Positions 17,791 to 29,084 are shown, numbered from the stretch's first letter. The stretch is 64,000 nt of DNA from Dryas octopetala (GCA_963921425.1 OY992835.1:11346001-11410000), one strand, 5' to 3'. A program made the numbers and translations. The notes: generated by a model from the sequence alone, not told the origin.

Positions 17791-19800
17791 TGATGACACT
17801 TCAACTTGCTGCTTCAGCTTCAAAGTAACTCTACATCTTCATTGAAGCAACATGTTATGTTAGTTAAAACAGCCCACAACATCCATGGCAGTAATAAATT
17901 ACAAGGTCACACCTGAAAAACAACAGTTTTTTATCTCTTTTATTTCCCACAACATCAGCAACAGCACGGCAATACACCAAGATCAGCAAGTTCCAAATAA
18001 TTAACTGAATTTGGTTTATGTATGGGTCAGACCAATCTTATCCAATGTAACAGAACTGTAATCCTTCCTCTGCTATATAAAGAGAAGTCTCACACTTGTC
18101 GTATTGGGAATTCTTGTGTAACGAAGAATTCTATTTTGCATTTTCATTCAAGCTTTAGTCTTTTTATCAATAAGTTGGTCACGATTTTCAAGCTAATACA
18201 GCACTCCATAATGGACAAATAATCTTTATTCAAGAAAAAAAAATATATATATATATGTATATACAAACCAACCAAGACCTAAAAACCTCATGACTGCCAC
18301 AGAAATTCTACTCTGCTCAGCAAAGCCAATCAACCCAGCTTCTACCATGTTCAGTAACAATTTTCTTACCCTACCAAAAGAAATCCTGGTTTTGCAGTCA
18401 ATCAACAATCCTTATCACGTCTTTTTTTTTTTTAATTTCTTTTCTACCTACTCTGTTGCCATTCTTTGATTTGAATAATTAGATCTGCTTAATAACATAT
18501 ATGGTTACCTAACAACTACAAATGCTCTGTAACAGGATCCTCTGAGCTTAAAATCTAAAATTCTGAATCTTCATGAACTACTCATTTCGGTTTCCATTCC
18601 ATCCCCTTATATTGTCAATGCTTCTCCATATACCCAGTGTATAAAAATAGTAAACAAAGACACACTCACACAATAAGTGAAACCCATCAACCAAAAACTT
18701 CTCTAAGCTGACAAGAAAAAAATTCAAATATTTGAAATTAATATTTCTCTATCTGCACCTTCTAAGAAGTTGACAAAAGATATTCTGGTAGAGAATAAAA
18801 AGCTAGGAAGACAAATATAAATAAAGTAACTATGAACATTTTTTGGGAAGACTTTGGAAGTACTTTGCTTTCAAAGAATATATTATTTGAAAAATATTAA
18901 CTCTCAGATCTCAGCCCAAAAGAATTGCTGAAACATCATTCCATAAATTTAAGGAATGGAAGAACAAATAAATTAGAGAATCAAGGAATTTCCTCAGAAT
19001 ATTTAATTAAATTTATAATCCTTTGATTTTTAGGGAGTACAATTAATCTTCTTTTCTCTTTTTGGGAACCAAAACCATTTTAGTCCTCTCTTGTGTGGCC
19101 ATGAAATGTATTTAACAAAACCAATTTATCAAAATTTCATGTCAAAAGTTACTCACATGAAATGTAGGCTGCAAGACACAAGTTCCCCTCTCAGGAGTAA
19201 TTAAATAACCTGGGTTCTATCCAAACTGACTTTCAACAATGCTAACCAGCTTCCCTGCCAAAAGTAAAGCATAGATTTTAAAATTTGTTTCCACGAGAGT
19301 GAAGAAAAGAATAAGAAAAATAGTGCACATATTCTTTCAGTAACTTTCCAAGAGCATTAGTTCGTTTTACAACTGAAAGGAAATCCATCAGTTGGAATAA
19401 GAGCAGAAACTCACCAGTGAGCCCATCAACTGAAGAAACCAGTGTGACTTACAGTTGACTTTGGAAAAACATTTCTGGACTTGTCCAATCTTACATGAAT
19501 ATGGCAACTAGTTTGTTCACTACGAGTAGTGTCTTTCCTATACGCACCAGTAGAGCCAGTGTAAGATTAGCAATGCAAAGCAATTACAGGTTAATTAGCC
19601 ACCTTCCATCGAGATTCAAAATTACTCTTCACTACTAATAATCTCTTCCTGGTAGAGCAAGCTTATCAGCCCAAAACAACTGATGTTTACAGAATATAAC
19701 AAAAGAGGGGGCATTCAAATGGTGCTGAAAAAAATGCCAATCCAAATAGGATAATTCCTTAGGTTTATGCCCTTTTCAGCAGCAAAACCATAGCCGAATT

Positions 19801-21171
19801 TTAATGTAATATCCGAGCCAATCGAATTTTTGATCGAAGCCTCCTTGCTTCATCTGTAAACCCTGAACTACAAAGACCAGTAAGGACAGCCAGTCGAGTA
19901 CGCCTGAGTATTCTCATGCCATCTCTTAAACATTTCATCGTAAGCTTGGATGCACAAAGGAACCTTCCAGCCTGGCAAAGATTGTGCACCAAGGAGGTGT
20001 AGGTAAAAGAATCTTTAGTCTTCATTGATTTGTACAATTCCATTGCACGATCAATCTGACCAGCTTTACACAAGCCATCAATCATACAGTTGACAGCAAC
20101 CAAGTTTTGATGGAATCCCATCATATTCATATAATGCAAATGTTGTTGAGCCCCATCAATATTACCAGCCTTACACAACCCATCAATTATAATTGTGTGG
20201 GTATACTCATCACATGGCAGACCTCCATTCTCCATTTCATCCAACAACTTATAGGCAGCTTCAAACTTACCTTCTTTACAATACATATTCATTAAGGTAT
20301 TAAAAGACACTAAATCAAGTTCAATACCATTCCTCATCATCTCTTCCATGCAAGCCTTTGGCTCTTCTATCCTCCCAGTCTTAACTAAAGCAGCAATAAC
20401 TGTGCAGTATCCAAAGCCATCAAAAGTATACCCTTTACTCTTCATCTCTGACATAATCTCAAGCCCTTGGTCATACTTCTTACACCTAAAGCAGCATTTC
20501 ATAACTGTAGTGTAGGTTATGGCATTTGGCTTATGACCTGATTGCCCAAGTTCCTTGAGAATTCTCCTCGCTGCCCCTACTCTGCGTGCCTTGCAGAGCC
20601 CACTGAGAAGAATATTGTACGTCACTAATTGGGGAACAAATCCATGACGTTGTATATTCCTGAATAACATAAGGGCATTATCGGTGTATCCATTTTTACA
20701 AAGACCATTGATCATTATGTTAAACGTAGCTGGATGGGGAGTGAGATTGCTAAGTAAAATATCCTGAAATACTCTGTTGGCTTCATCAGGATTTCCTAAT
20801 TTAAAGAAACAATGCATCAGAATATTGTAACTCCATACATCAGGATGTATACCTGATTGTAACATTTCCTCAAACAGATCCAGGGATCGTGATAAGAAGC
20901 GATTCCTGGTGGCCCCGGATATCAAAGAATTGTAAGTAATAACATCTGGACTTATCCCAGCTTCTTTCATTCTATGAATAACAGAATAAGCTGCATCTAA
21001 GCTAACAAACTGACCATACGCATGGATCAAAGTATTGTAAGTTACCACATCCGGGATTACCCCTAATCTTATTCCGTCAATTATAATAGCTTCTGCTTTC
21101 TCCAATTGCCGGACTCTACAAAATGAAGCTATGCATATGTTCAACAGCCTAGTCGATAATCCACAAACCAT
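19801..21171 (-). CDS. P-class pentatricopeptide repeat protein (At5g46680-like), intronless
   Basis: A single exon encodes 456 aa made of about eleven 35-residue PPR motifs, most with the DVVTYNTLI...GLCKAG...A..LF..M pattern, and a short C-terminal tail. There is no E, E+ or DYW domain, so it is a P-type PPR, a class that binds organellar RNA and affects its stability, splicing or translation. Motif order and the start (STRLLNICIASFCR versus TKLLNISVNSLCK as I remember it) agree with Arabidopsis At5g46680, which is about the same length. The ATG at 21171 is chosen because that protein also starts just before the first motif. I see no convincing targeting peptide in the first residues, so the organelle is unknown. 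A long GA microsatellite lies about 270 bp upstream. Confidence 0.93.
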   Translation of the reverse strand: MVCGLSTRLLNICIASFCRVRQLEKAEAIIIDGIRLGVIPDVVTYNTLIHAYGQFVSLDAAYSVIHRMKEAGISPDVITYNSLISGATRNRFLSRSLDLFEEMLQSGIHPDVWSYNILMHCFFKLGNPDEANRVFQDILLSNLTPHPATFNIMINGLCKNGYTDNALMLFRNIQRHGFVPQLVTYNILLSGLCKARRVGAARRILKELGQSGHKPNAITYTTVMKCCFRCKKYDQGLEIMSEMKSKGYTFDGFGYCTVIAALVKTGRIEEPKACMEEMMRNGIELDLVSFNTLMNMYCKEGKFEAAYKLLDEMENGGLPCDEYTHTIIIDGLCKAGNIDGAQQHLHYMNMMGFHQNLVAVNCMIDGLCKAGQIDRAMELYKSMKTKDSFTYTSLVHNLCQAGRFLCASKLTMKCLRDGMRILRRTRLAVLTGLCSSGFTDEARRLRSKIRLARILH

Positions 21172-21437
21172 CGTTTACATCACACATTATGACTTCCCAA
21201 AGAGAAACCCAAATATTTGCGTTTGCACCACAGATTCCATTGCCAAGAGAGCAAATTTTGTCTGAAAACATAAAACGCATATCATTTCCATAGATTCACA
21301 ACGAGAAAAATAAAAAAAACACACAGAGAAAAAGCCTCCAATATTTTGTGAAAAGCTAATTGTCACATAAAATGGGAGAGAGCACCCAAAAGAAGCCTAA
21401 TAATATTGTAGTGGCAATTCATTAGCTCCACAGTAGA

Positions 21438-21443
21438 GAGGGC

Positions 21444-21510
<67 letters not shown>
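21438..21510. repeat. GA microsatellite upstream of the PPR gene
   Basis: More than 30 GA units run nearly without interruption. They may lie in the 5' leader or promoter of the minus-strand PPR gene, where they read as CT. Confidence 0.9.
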
Positions 21511-21513
<3 letters not shown>

Positions 21514-22374
21514 ATACCCGCCAATAAACCCTAAAAATGGAGGTCGAGCAGAACAACGGGCAGCTGGGTTTGATTTGGGGGTTCCAGTGACAATGGCAGC
21601 TCAAATTAGAGCGATAGCAGTGATGGGTTTATGGTCTGCGCCATAGTTGGGTCTTTGAGGAAGAGTTAGCAGAAAAGATAAAGAGGGAGAGATGTGGATT
21701 CAGACCCTTACAGTAGATCCCGCCTCACAAGCTTTTTCACTGAACCAACAATGCAGCTGAGTGAGGGTTGTCTCTCAATCGCCAAAACCCACAAATAATA
21801 TCACGAAAATATCAATTCTTGGCAGCTGAAATTGCCTAAATCCTCTGTTTTCTTGGTGCAAAAGAAATGGGTTTTCACGCAAATCCTACAAAAGTTACAG
21901 TATTTATGAAAGACCCAATTGGTTTGGGAATAATTTACTGAAAATGCCTCACAGCTTATCACCCTTGGGCATTCGTTACTCGAAAATGAGAGTAACCGAA
22001 TAAGAAGTACTAACAGAATCAATGGTGGTGTTGCCTATTTTCAAGAAACATCAGGCGACAGCAGCTTTCTATATCGTTTTACACAACACAGCGAAACCCC
22101 GCTATGGTTTTTGGCCTGTGGGAACTGGGGCTTCTGGAGGACCCTTACCCTATTTTCAGTTTTGGTTAGGTGGTTGTTCCATTTGCAGTTTTTTTTTTTT
22201 TTTTTGTACTGACTACTTTACCCTTCATTTATTTGATTTTTGGCCAAATCTCACTGCCGTGACACTGTGACAGCTAGGGGTGCGATTATAATTTGAAAAT
22301 TATTTTTTGCATACCTGAATTAAATCCGAAAATTCTAAAAAAAGTATTAGTACTATTTTTAAGATAGATTTATT

Positions 22375-22480
22375 TATATTTACACATTTTGAAGTTTATC
22401 GTCTTTTCACATGCACTCCTAAAGTTTCAAAAATTACATATACATCTTCTAAAGTTTCAAAAATGTTGCATATGTGGTTG
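22375..22480 (+). repeat. Dispersed repeat, copy A
   Basis: A stretch with GAAGTTTATCGTCTTTTCAC followed by two AAAGTTTCAAAAAT-type units and short tracts like ACATATACAT. The same order of motifs appears at about 26330-26445 in the same orientation. I do not recognise the family. Confidence 0.5.
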
Positions 22481-23699
22481 GATTACACACGTTTATTATT
22501 TTTAATTATTTTAATTTGATGATTATATATAGCTTTAAATGAGTATGAACTATAGAATGTTATAAAAGACATATAACACTATATAATTAAAAGATTAGCA
22601 AAATTAAGAGATTAGTACGCTTAGGAGATAATCCAAATTCATATAGTATAAAGTGAGGAGCAAGAGTATTAATATAACATTTTCTTCCCATAAATTGAAT
22701 CTCAGCCCCTCAAACTTTTTTTTTCAAGCCTCTAACTCATTGACTTTTTTATTGCTAGGTTAAGCCCAAATTCAAAAATTCCAGCCACAGGGGATTGAAA
22801 TATACCTAGGAGTTCTCTTATAATTACAATGGGTGCCCTCATATTTATTAAGAGGTAAATTAAATTTAATTCCTAAATGTAAGGGATTAATTAGGTTGAT
22901 CGACTCCCATAATTGAAGGCAGTCAATCTAATCATAATTAATTCAATACACCCTTTTAAATTAGGTCCATTGACTTTAAGTACTAAATTATAATGTTTTT
23001 TCATTTCAACTACTAAAATATTTATGTCATTTCACTTTAGGTACTAAATTTCAGTTTAGGTACCAACTTTAAAAAACATGGTTATATCGAACTGTGACTG
23101 TCTAACAGTCATAACTTTTTTATTGATTTATTATTTTTTCAATATTTGCAAGGCTTAAACTTTAATATTTAGTCTTTGGGTTATAGGACTTCATCCCCCA
23201 AACCTAAATCAAAAGTATGAAACCCTTAAAAATTTTGATTTTTTATAAATTTTAAATAGTCACAACTGTGACTGTTCGACAATTACTACTGTAACTGTTC
23301 GACAGTCACAACTGTATAACAAACTGATTTGTGACCTAATCCAAAATGTTTTACTCTAGGTTAGTATCTAAACTAAAAAAAATTAGTGTCTTGCTGCTTT
23401 ATTAAAAAACTATTGATATTTGGTATTTAATCCTAATTTTCTATTTTAAATTTGACAAAAACTATCATCCCAATTAATTTCAAATTTTTAAAAAAAAAAA
23501 AAGAAAAAAAATGAATATAATGATGAATACAAGAACAAAATCTATTTATAAGTAAATAAATACATTTCCAAAAAAAAAAACATGAAAAAGAAATTCACCA
23601 TAAATGACACTGAAAAATAAGCCATATGTACATAAAGGGAAAAAATTGAGTAAATCTATAAATAAGATATAGTAGGTGCATAAAAGCAAAGAAGAAATA

Positions 23700-23960
23700 C
23701 GTATCATATGTAGGTACGTTATATAAAACATAAAAAACTATGTAGATCGGTCATCGGTGTAGGTACATTATACAAAAACGTATATAAAAACTATTTAAGC
23801 ACATAAAACCATTGTAGGATCATTATATAAACACCAAAGAAAGTAGGTACACAACTTAAACACGAAAAAGTAGATACATTATATATATATATATATATAA
23901 AAAAATAGTCGGTACATTATTTTTGTTACATCAAGTAATGGATACACTATTTTGATTACA
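23700..23960 (+). repeat. Degenerate tandem repeat with a GTAGGTACATTATA core
   Basis: About seven imperfect units of roughly 30-36 bp follow one another. Each starts with a variant of GTAGGTACATTATATAA and continues with an A-rich part. Some units have drifted (TAGATACATT, CGGTACATTA, GGATACACTA). Confidence 0.55.
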
Positions 23961-24375
23961 TCGCAAGATGAAATTGTTTTTGTTAAATCATATAATCAAG
24001 TAATCAATATATTAAAAAAATGCAATAAGAAACAAAATGCACAAACCCATCAAAGAAAAAAAATACAAACCTTGGGACTAATATTTTGGACTAGAGGTTG
24101 TTGAGCTTGAAGTAGGAGAAGAAGACTAGTCAGGCATGAAAGAATGGCCGAGGGAAGGATGAAGGGAGGGATGAAGGGATGACAAGATTCTTCTACTATT
24201 TTGGATTAGCAATTATAAACCTTGTCCACAACTCCGCATAGAGAGAAGGAGAATCCTCTACTCAAGAGTTTCCACTAATTTTTTTTATTTTTTATTTTTT
24301 TTGAAATTGATACTAGCTAGCAATAATTCAAATAAAAATAAAAGCAAAAACAAAATGTTATTACTAATTATAAAA

Positions 24376-25501
24376 GGCTTAATTATCAATTTACCACCCA
24401 AAACTGTAACTCATTCCCACTTTACCACCTGAAAGTTTTTTTGTCCCAGATTCCCACCTGTAACTTACATCCGTGTCCCATTTTACCTTGTTCCGTCAAC
24501 AATTCCGTTAATGCTGACGATCTGGCCGTTAATGCTGACGTGGCGTGCTAGATGTGTGCCACGTGTCACATCTTTTTTTATTTTTCGCATTTTTTTATTT
24601 TTATAAACTTTAAAAATAGCTCCGAACTCAGAAAAATACACGAAAAATTTCTACAGACTCGTCTTGACTAGCACTAATTTACTATAAGGTTAAATTACCA
24701 ATTTTCCCTCTAAAAATTTCCAAAAAAATTAGAAAGTCTAAATTTATTTCTAAAAAATTAAAATAAATTTTCCTTTATTAAATAAATTCTAGAAAAAAAT
24801 TCTAGAATTTTCGTAAACTCTTGGACAAATTCTCAAAAATATTTTGAAAAATTACCAAAAGCCTGTTTTAGAGAATTATTTTGAGACTTTACAAAAATTC
24901 TAGAATTTTTCTAGAATTTATTTTATAGGGAATTTTATTTTCCTCTAAGACCGAGAGGTCTTTTGGGTAGCAAGTTTTCACGAGAAAGGTATTGTTAGTT
25001 TTTAGAAGACTAACGGTGCAGACCTCATATTTTTTTGGAGTTCGGGAGATTATTCTATGAATTTCTAAAGAGTTTAGAGTATTTTAATTTTCTAGAAATA
25101 AATTTAGACTTTCCAAATTTTTTGGAAATTTTTAGAGGGAAAATTGGCATTTTGACCCCATAGTAAATTAGTACTAGTCAAGACAAGTCAGTAGGAATTT
25201 TTTGTGTATTTTTCTAAGCTCGGAGCTATTTTTAATTAATTTTCAAAGTTTATAAAAATAAAAAAATGCGAAAAATAAAAAAAGATGTGACTCGTGGCGC
25301 ACATCTAGCGCGCCACGTCAGCATTAACGATCAGATTGTCAGCATTAACGGCCAGATCGTCAGTATTAACGGAATTGTTGACGGAACAAGATAAAATGGG
25401 ACACGGATGTAAGTTACAAGTGGTAATCTGGGACAAAAAAACTTTCAAGTGGTAAAGTGAGAATGAGTTATAGTTTTGGGTGGTAAATCGATAATTAAGC
25501 C
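24376..25501. mobile_element. Fold-back Mutator-like (MULE) element, non-autonomous, 9-bp target duplication
   Basis: The element begins GGCTTAATTATCAATTTACC and its other end is the reverse complement with one early mismatch. The two arms stay recognisable inverted repeats for about 400 bp each, so nearly the whole 1126 bp can fold on itself. It is flanked by the exact 9-bp duplication ATTATAAAA (24367-24375 and 25502-25510). Nine-base duplications and very long terminal inverted repeats are typical of Mutator-like elements. No transposase reading frame is present. The arms contain repeated CGTTAATGCTGACG units. Confidence 0.85.
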
Positions 25502-25510
25502 ATTATAAAA

Positions 25511-26102
25511 CGTCAACTATGTATAAGGATAGTTTAGGAAGTCTATAATTATAGTTTTTTGATAAGGCTTGCTCATTAAATCTTAATATGAAAATTTGAT
25601 GAGTTGGCAACTAATCAAAGAGGTAAATCCAAAAAAAAAAATATATAATCTGTATTTTTATTAGAAAAAATATATGTGAAGGGATTCCGTCTAATTGACT
25701 AAATGTTTTATTCTACCCTTTAGAATTGAGGGCAGTGTATTTGATAAAATGCATCAAAGAGACAACTAAGTTTTTAATCGGGGAAGTAATAGTACAACAA
25801 ATGTGACTCTTTAAAAACTTCTTCATCTCGCACCCATGAAAAAGGTTAATAAATCTGCCACTGACGCATACAAAGTTTTCTTATCATCTATGTAGGATAT
25901 GGAAAAGATATTACAGAACAAACTATATACATCATACATACATAAATTCATTGTGCTAGAAAAATGTTTGATGTCACATGCCTACGTAGCAGGTGATTCA
26001 ATTAGTAGAAGAAAAAAAAAAAATCGTGCTCTAGAGATATTTATTTAGAATTAAAAGAAAATGGCAAAAAAAATAAGAAAGAATTTTATTTTGGAAGATT
26101 TA
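25511..26102. other. Spacer between the fold-back element and the PNSB2-like gene
   Basis: AT-rich DNA with no recognised gene. The end next to 26102 is expected to be the 3' UTR of the minus-strand gene. Confidence 0.4.
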
Positions 26103-28139
26103 CTACAAATTATCGTGCTCAATGACTTGTGCTCCTCTCCATTCCTCATTCGGTTTCACAACCACAGGTACCAACATTGAAGCAGGGCCAGTGCATATAA
26201 AATACTCTTTGCCATATTTTTTAGAGAAGGAACCAGGGCTCGATAAGTAGATATCCTCAAATCCCATCCTTATCACCCTGAAGAAGAGCTCACGTCCCTG
26301 AAATTAATGGGCAAGCAATAAATCGAGTTATTTACATTTACACTTTTGAAGTTTATCGTTTTTTCACATCTACTCTTAGAGTTTTAAAAATAACACATAC
26401 ACCTTCTGAAATTTCAAAAATTACACATACATCCACTGATTACTTCAATTTGATTCATAGTTTTAATATTCACACATCAACTACTACATCTTAGTAAATT
26501 ACCAGCATATACCATGTAGATTACCAATTTGATTACCATACCTATTCCATGTGTTTTTGTTGATTAGAACTCATAGAAGTAGAATACTTTAACAAATGGT
26601 TACCTGATCAAGTGTTTCATATTTTGAAGGTGGGGTGTAATAAACTGCCTTGAGTCTCTCTTGAGGAGGTGCAGCATAAACTCTGCTGAGCTTGTGTTTC
26701 AAAATGGTGTAAGGCACATCTTGCTGAGACCAAGAGCCTGGTTTTTCTTGAGGCTGAGACCCAAAAGAGAACCACCCAGAAGAGTCATCAGCCTTCATTG
26801 TTTCAGCAGGAGATAGAATTTCAAAAGGAGAAGATAGTGGAGGGTGTGCACAGTAACTGCAGCCCCTGAGACCTTGGATTGCTGCCCCACTTCGTCTTTT
26901 GAACTTGAAATGGCTGAGAATTGCATTGTTCATAGTCACAGGCTTGCGGCCTTTGTTTTTCACTATAACAGCCGTTGCCATGCTTACTGGGTATAGTGTG
27001 ACAACATAGGTTATATCAAGTGTTCCACTAGTGCTGCTTAACTCAACCTGCATTAACAAAGCACCAAATGAATGGGAAAAATGAGGGAAGCCATAAATTT
27101 ATCCTCAAGTGAATTGTTTTAAATGAATTGGCCCGCTTTTAACTGAACAATACGCAAATTTGAAGTTAACTAATGATCCAAACCGTCTAATTTTTTAAGT
27201 TTGTCTTGAGAACCATTCATTAAAAAAAATCAGCTAAATCAAAAACCGTTAACTCATTTGATTACCATCATTGATCAGTTCAGTGTCAATTGATCTTCTA
27301 TTTATTTTTTAAGGATTATTGATTATTTGCTTATTTGATCACAATTAAATAACAAAATGATTTTCAATTTGTTTAATTTTTTGTAAAAATAATTCTGAAA
27401 TGTAGACTTAAAAAAAAGACGGTTCAAATCACTGCAATTACAATACAGAGGCTCCAACAATGCCTGAGTTGTTTTTTGCTGTGTGCAAATTGTAAGAGGC
27501 TCTCTGGTTTGATCTTTGTACAGCATATATTTTGACTGCCTCAACAATTAATATACTAACAAGTCGCCTACCTTAATAGTAACAAAAATTTAGAAAAAGC
27601 TTCTTCAGTGTCTTCTCTAGCATTATTGTTTCAAATGGCTCCTGGAGAGTAAAGAACATGGAATTAAACAATACCTGTAGAGCATCAATGGCATCCGAAT
27701 CAGCATCCTTTACTGTCCATTCAGAAGTGGAAAGAAGTGACCCTTTAGAACCTGTTTCTGATGCATCATTCAACACCAAACCAATTCCCCCTTTGGCTTT
27801 ATCAGAATCTGTCCTATCACCTGGAATGGTGTAAAGAACCTCTTCAAACCCATCATCCTTCCAATACACCTTTGGCTTGTATGAAGTCACATGAGCATTG
27901 GGTATTTGGAGCCTCAATGAGCTGCCATTTCTGACTGTGAGCTCAACAATTGGAGTGTTGTTGTCAGAGTCCAAGAACTTGATTCCTTTTCTGCCAAATC
28001 TGTCACTGAGGGTCTCTGGAACAGAGAGGATTGTTGTTGCAGAAGCAGCAGATGATGATACTGATGATGATGATGATGATGATGATGAAGCTCTTATCAG
28101 CTTTGAATTGGGGAGAGAGAAGGAAAGAAGAGAAGCCAT
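26103..28139 (-). CDS. PNSB2: Photosynthetic NDH subunit of subcomplex B 2 (PNSB2/NDF2/NDH45-like), chloroplast, 3 exons
   Basis: Exons: 28139-27675, 27047-26604, 26297-26103. Together they encode 367 aa; the Arabidopsis protein is about 350. The first 45 or so residues ([13 protein letters not shown]... then a long Ser run) look like a chloroplast transit peptide. The rest is a galactose-mutarotase-like beta domain without known enzyme activity, with [50 protein letters not shown], the C-terminal [11 protein letters not shown] and the end VIEHDNL, which I recognise from PNSB2. In plants this protein is a structural subunit of the chloroplast NAD(P)H dehydrogenase-like complex used in cyclic electron flow. 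The Ser run is coded by a trinucleotide repeat. An in-frame ATG lies 45 bases upstream (28184), but homology begins at 28139. A fold-back element sits about 400 bp upstream of the start. Confidence 0.85.
26330..26445 (+). repeat. Dispersed repeat, copy B, inside PNSB2 intron 2
   Basis: Resembles the stretch at about 22375-22480 (GAAGTTTATCGTTTTTTCAC, then AATTTCAAAAATTACACATA), same orientation, clearly diverged. Confidence 0.5.
28050..28088. repeat. Trinucleotide microsatellite coding a Ser run in the transit peptide
   Basis: A GAT repeat on the plus strand reads as TCA/TCT serine codons in the PNSB2-like transcript, giving a run of about nine serines followed by more Ser-rich sequence. Confidence 0.9.
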
Positions 28140-28543
28140 GAGGGAGGAGAGAATGAAGAAGTTTTTAACAGCTTCCACACACACTGGTCACTAGTTTGCT
28201 AGGCTCATCCTTATTTGCACAACTGTTTTGTTTGGATATATGTTTTGGACTTATGTATGCTGCTACTTTGCCACTGTTTCTCCTGCGCCTATCTGCTCAA
28301 AGTTCAAAGATTTTTTTTTTTTTGGCCAACTTTCAACCCATCAAATATCAGTTAAAACACATATCTTAGTTTGGCCAAAAAAAAAAAACACATATCTTAG
28401 CATCCATAACTAGAATTCCACTAGGATCTTAGTTTCCCTCAAACCTATTACTATATTTTGAAAATGATCGGCTTCTTACATGCAAGGAGTCATTCCTTAG
28501 CAATAAATTAAATCACACACATGACACATGTACATAAATTTTA
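28140..28543. promoter_or_regulatory. Proximal upstream region of the PNSB2-like gene
   Basis: Minus-strand promoter and leader region. It contains a tiny A-tailed insertion with direct repeats at 28354-28400 and a second TTGGCCA/poly-A piece in the opposite orientation near 28308-28330. I cannot place a TATA box with confidence. Confidence 0.4.
28354..28400 (+). repeat. Tiny A-tailed insertion flanked by 13-16-bp direct repeats
   Basis: AAAACACATATCTTAG occurs at 28354-28369 and again at 28385-28400. Between them is TTTGGCCA followed by A residues. The same TTGGCCA-plus-A core, in the opposite orientation and with its own 17-bp direct repeat, is found at 12846-12897. Confidence 0.6.
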
Positions 28544-28748
28544 GGTATAAATTCAATTTAGACACATAACTATATATGCTATTTCAACGGGATCCACGAA
28601 CTTTCAAATATTTCAAATATACACCTGATTTATTATGTAAATTGAAAAATGAAATTTCGTCCATCAATTTATTAAGAGATTAGTTAAATGTCAGCTTGGC
28701 TTTTACTAACGGGGTTTAATTGGCAACGTAGCACCAACTCAGCATACA

Positions 28749-28757
28749 TTTCCCGCC
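28749..28757 (+). promoter_or_regulatory. E2F-type motif TTTCCCGCC, copy 1
   Basis: Fits the plant E2F consensus TTTSSCGC. It lies in the left half of the fold-back element. Binding is inferred from the motif only. Confidence 0.5.
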
Positions 28758-28970
28758 AAATGAGCAACACATGTCCACTTGACACGAGCCCACACACCTA
28801 TCATCTCTTTCCTGCTCGTCGAACGCTCTCCTGACCATTTAGTCTCCCAAAAACATCACGTTTTCCCCTAAATTCGAATATAAATCCCTCACTTGTATTC
28901 AACGAGCGAGAAAGAGATGATGAGTTTGTGGACCCATGTCAGGGGTTAGGTGGACCCATGTCGCTCATTT

Positions 28971-28979
28971 GGCGGGAAA
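28971..28979 (-). promoter_or_regulatory. E2F-type motif, copy 2
   Basis: GGCGGGAAA on the plus strand, in the central palindrome of the fold-back element. Confidence 0.5.
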
Positions 28980-29075
28980 TAAGCGACACGGGTCCACCTA
29001 ACCCCTGACACGAGCCCACAAACTCTCTCTCTCTCTCTCTATTATTATTAAATTGTGGGCATGTGTCGCTCATTT

Positions 29076-29084
29076 GGCGGGAAA
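29076..29084 (-). promoter_or_regulatory. E2F-type motif, copy 3
   Basis: GGCGGGAAA on the plus strand, in the right half of the fold-back element. It mirrors copy 1 with the same flanking CATTT/AAATG. Confidence 0.5.

Larger units (their letters stand above)
12520..19800. other. 7.3-kb AT-rich intergenic region without a supported gene
   Basis: The first 150 bases are the promoter side of the aminotransferase gene. Beyond that I see no coding exon, tRNA or other RNA gene that I can defend. The open frames here are short and resemble no family I know. Contents worth naming are a tiny A-tailed insertion with 17-bp direct repeats (12846-12897), two SINE-like repeats (about 16239-16330 and 17651-17790), a 43-base T run (17651-17693) and several MITE-like AT-rich stretches, for example around 12950-13130 and 17140-17330. 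Confidence 0.5.
21172..24366. other. Upstream region of the PPR gene and gene-free AT-rich DNA
   Basis: The first part is the PPR promoter and leader. It contains a GA microsatellite (about 21438-21510). From 22.3 kb on the DNA is AT-rich. A roughly 110-bp repeat at about 22375-22480 has a relative in the PNSB2 second intron (about 26330-26445). Degenerate tandem units built on GTAGGTACATTATA fill about 23700-23960. No coding exon is recognised. Confidence 0.5.

Noticed and set aside
28140-28184. Alternative upstream start for the PNSB2-like protein
   Set aside because: The ATG at 28184 is in frame, but the transit peptide and family similarity start at the ATG at 28139.
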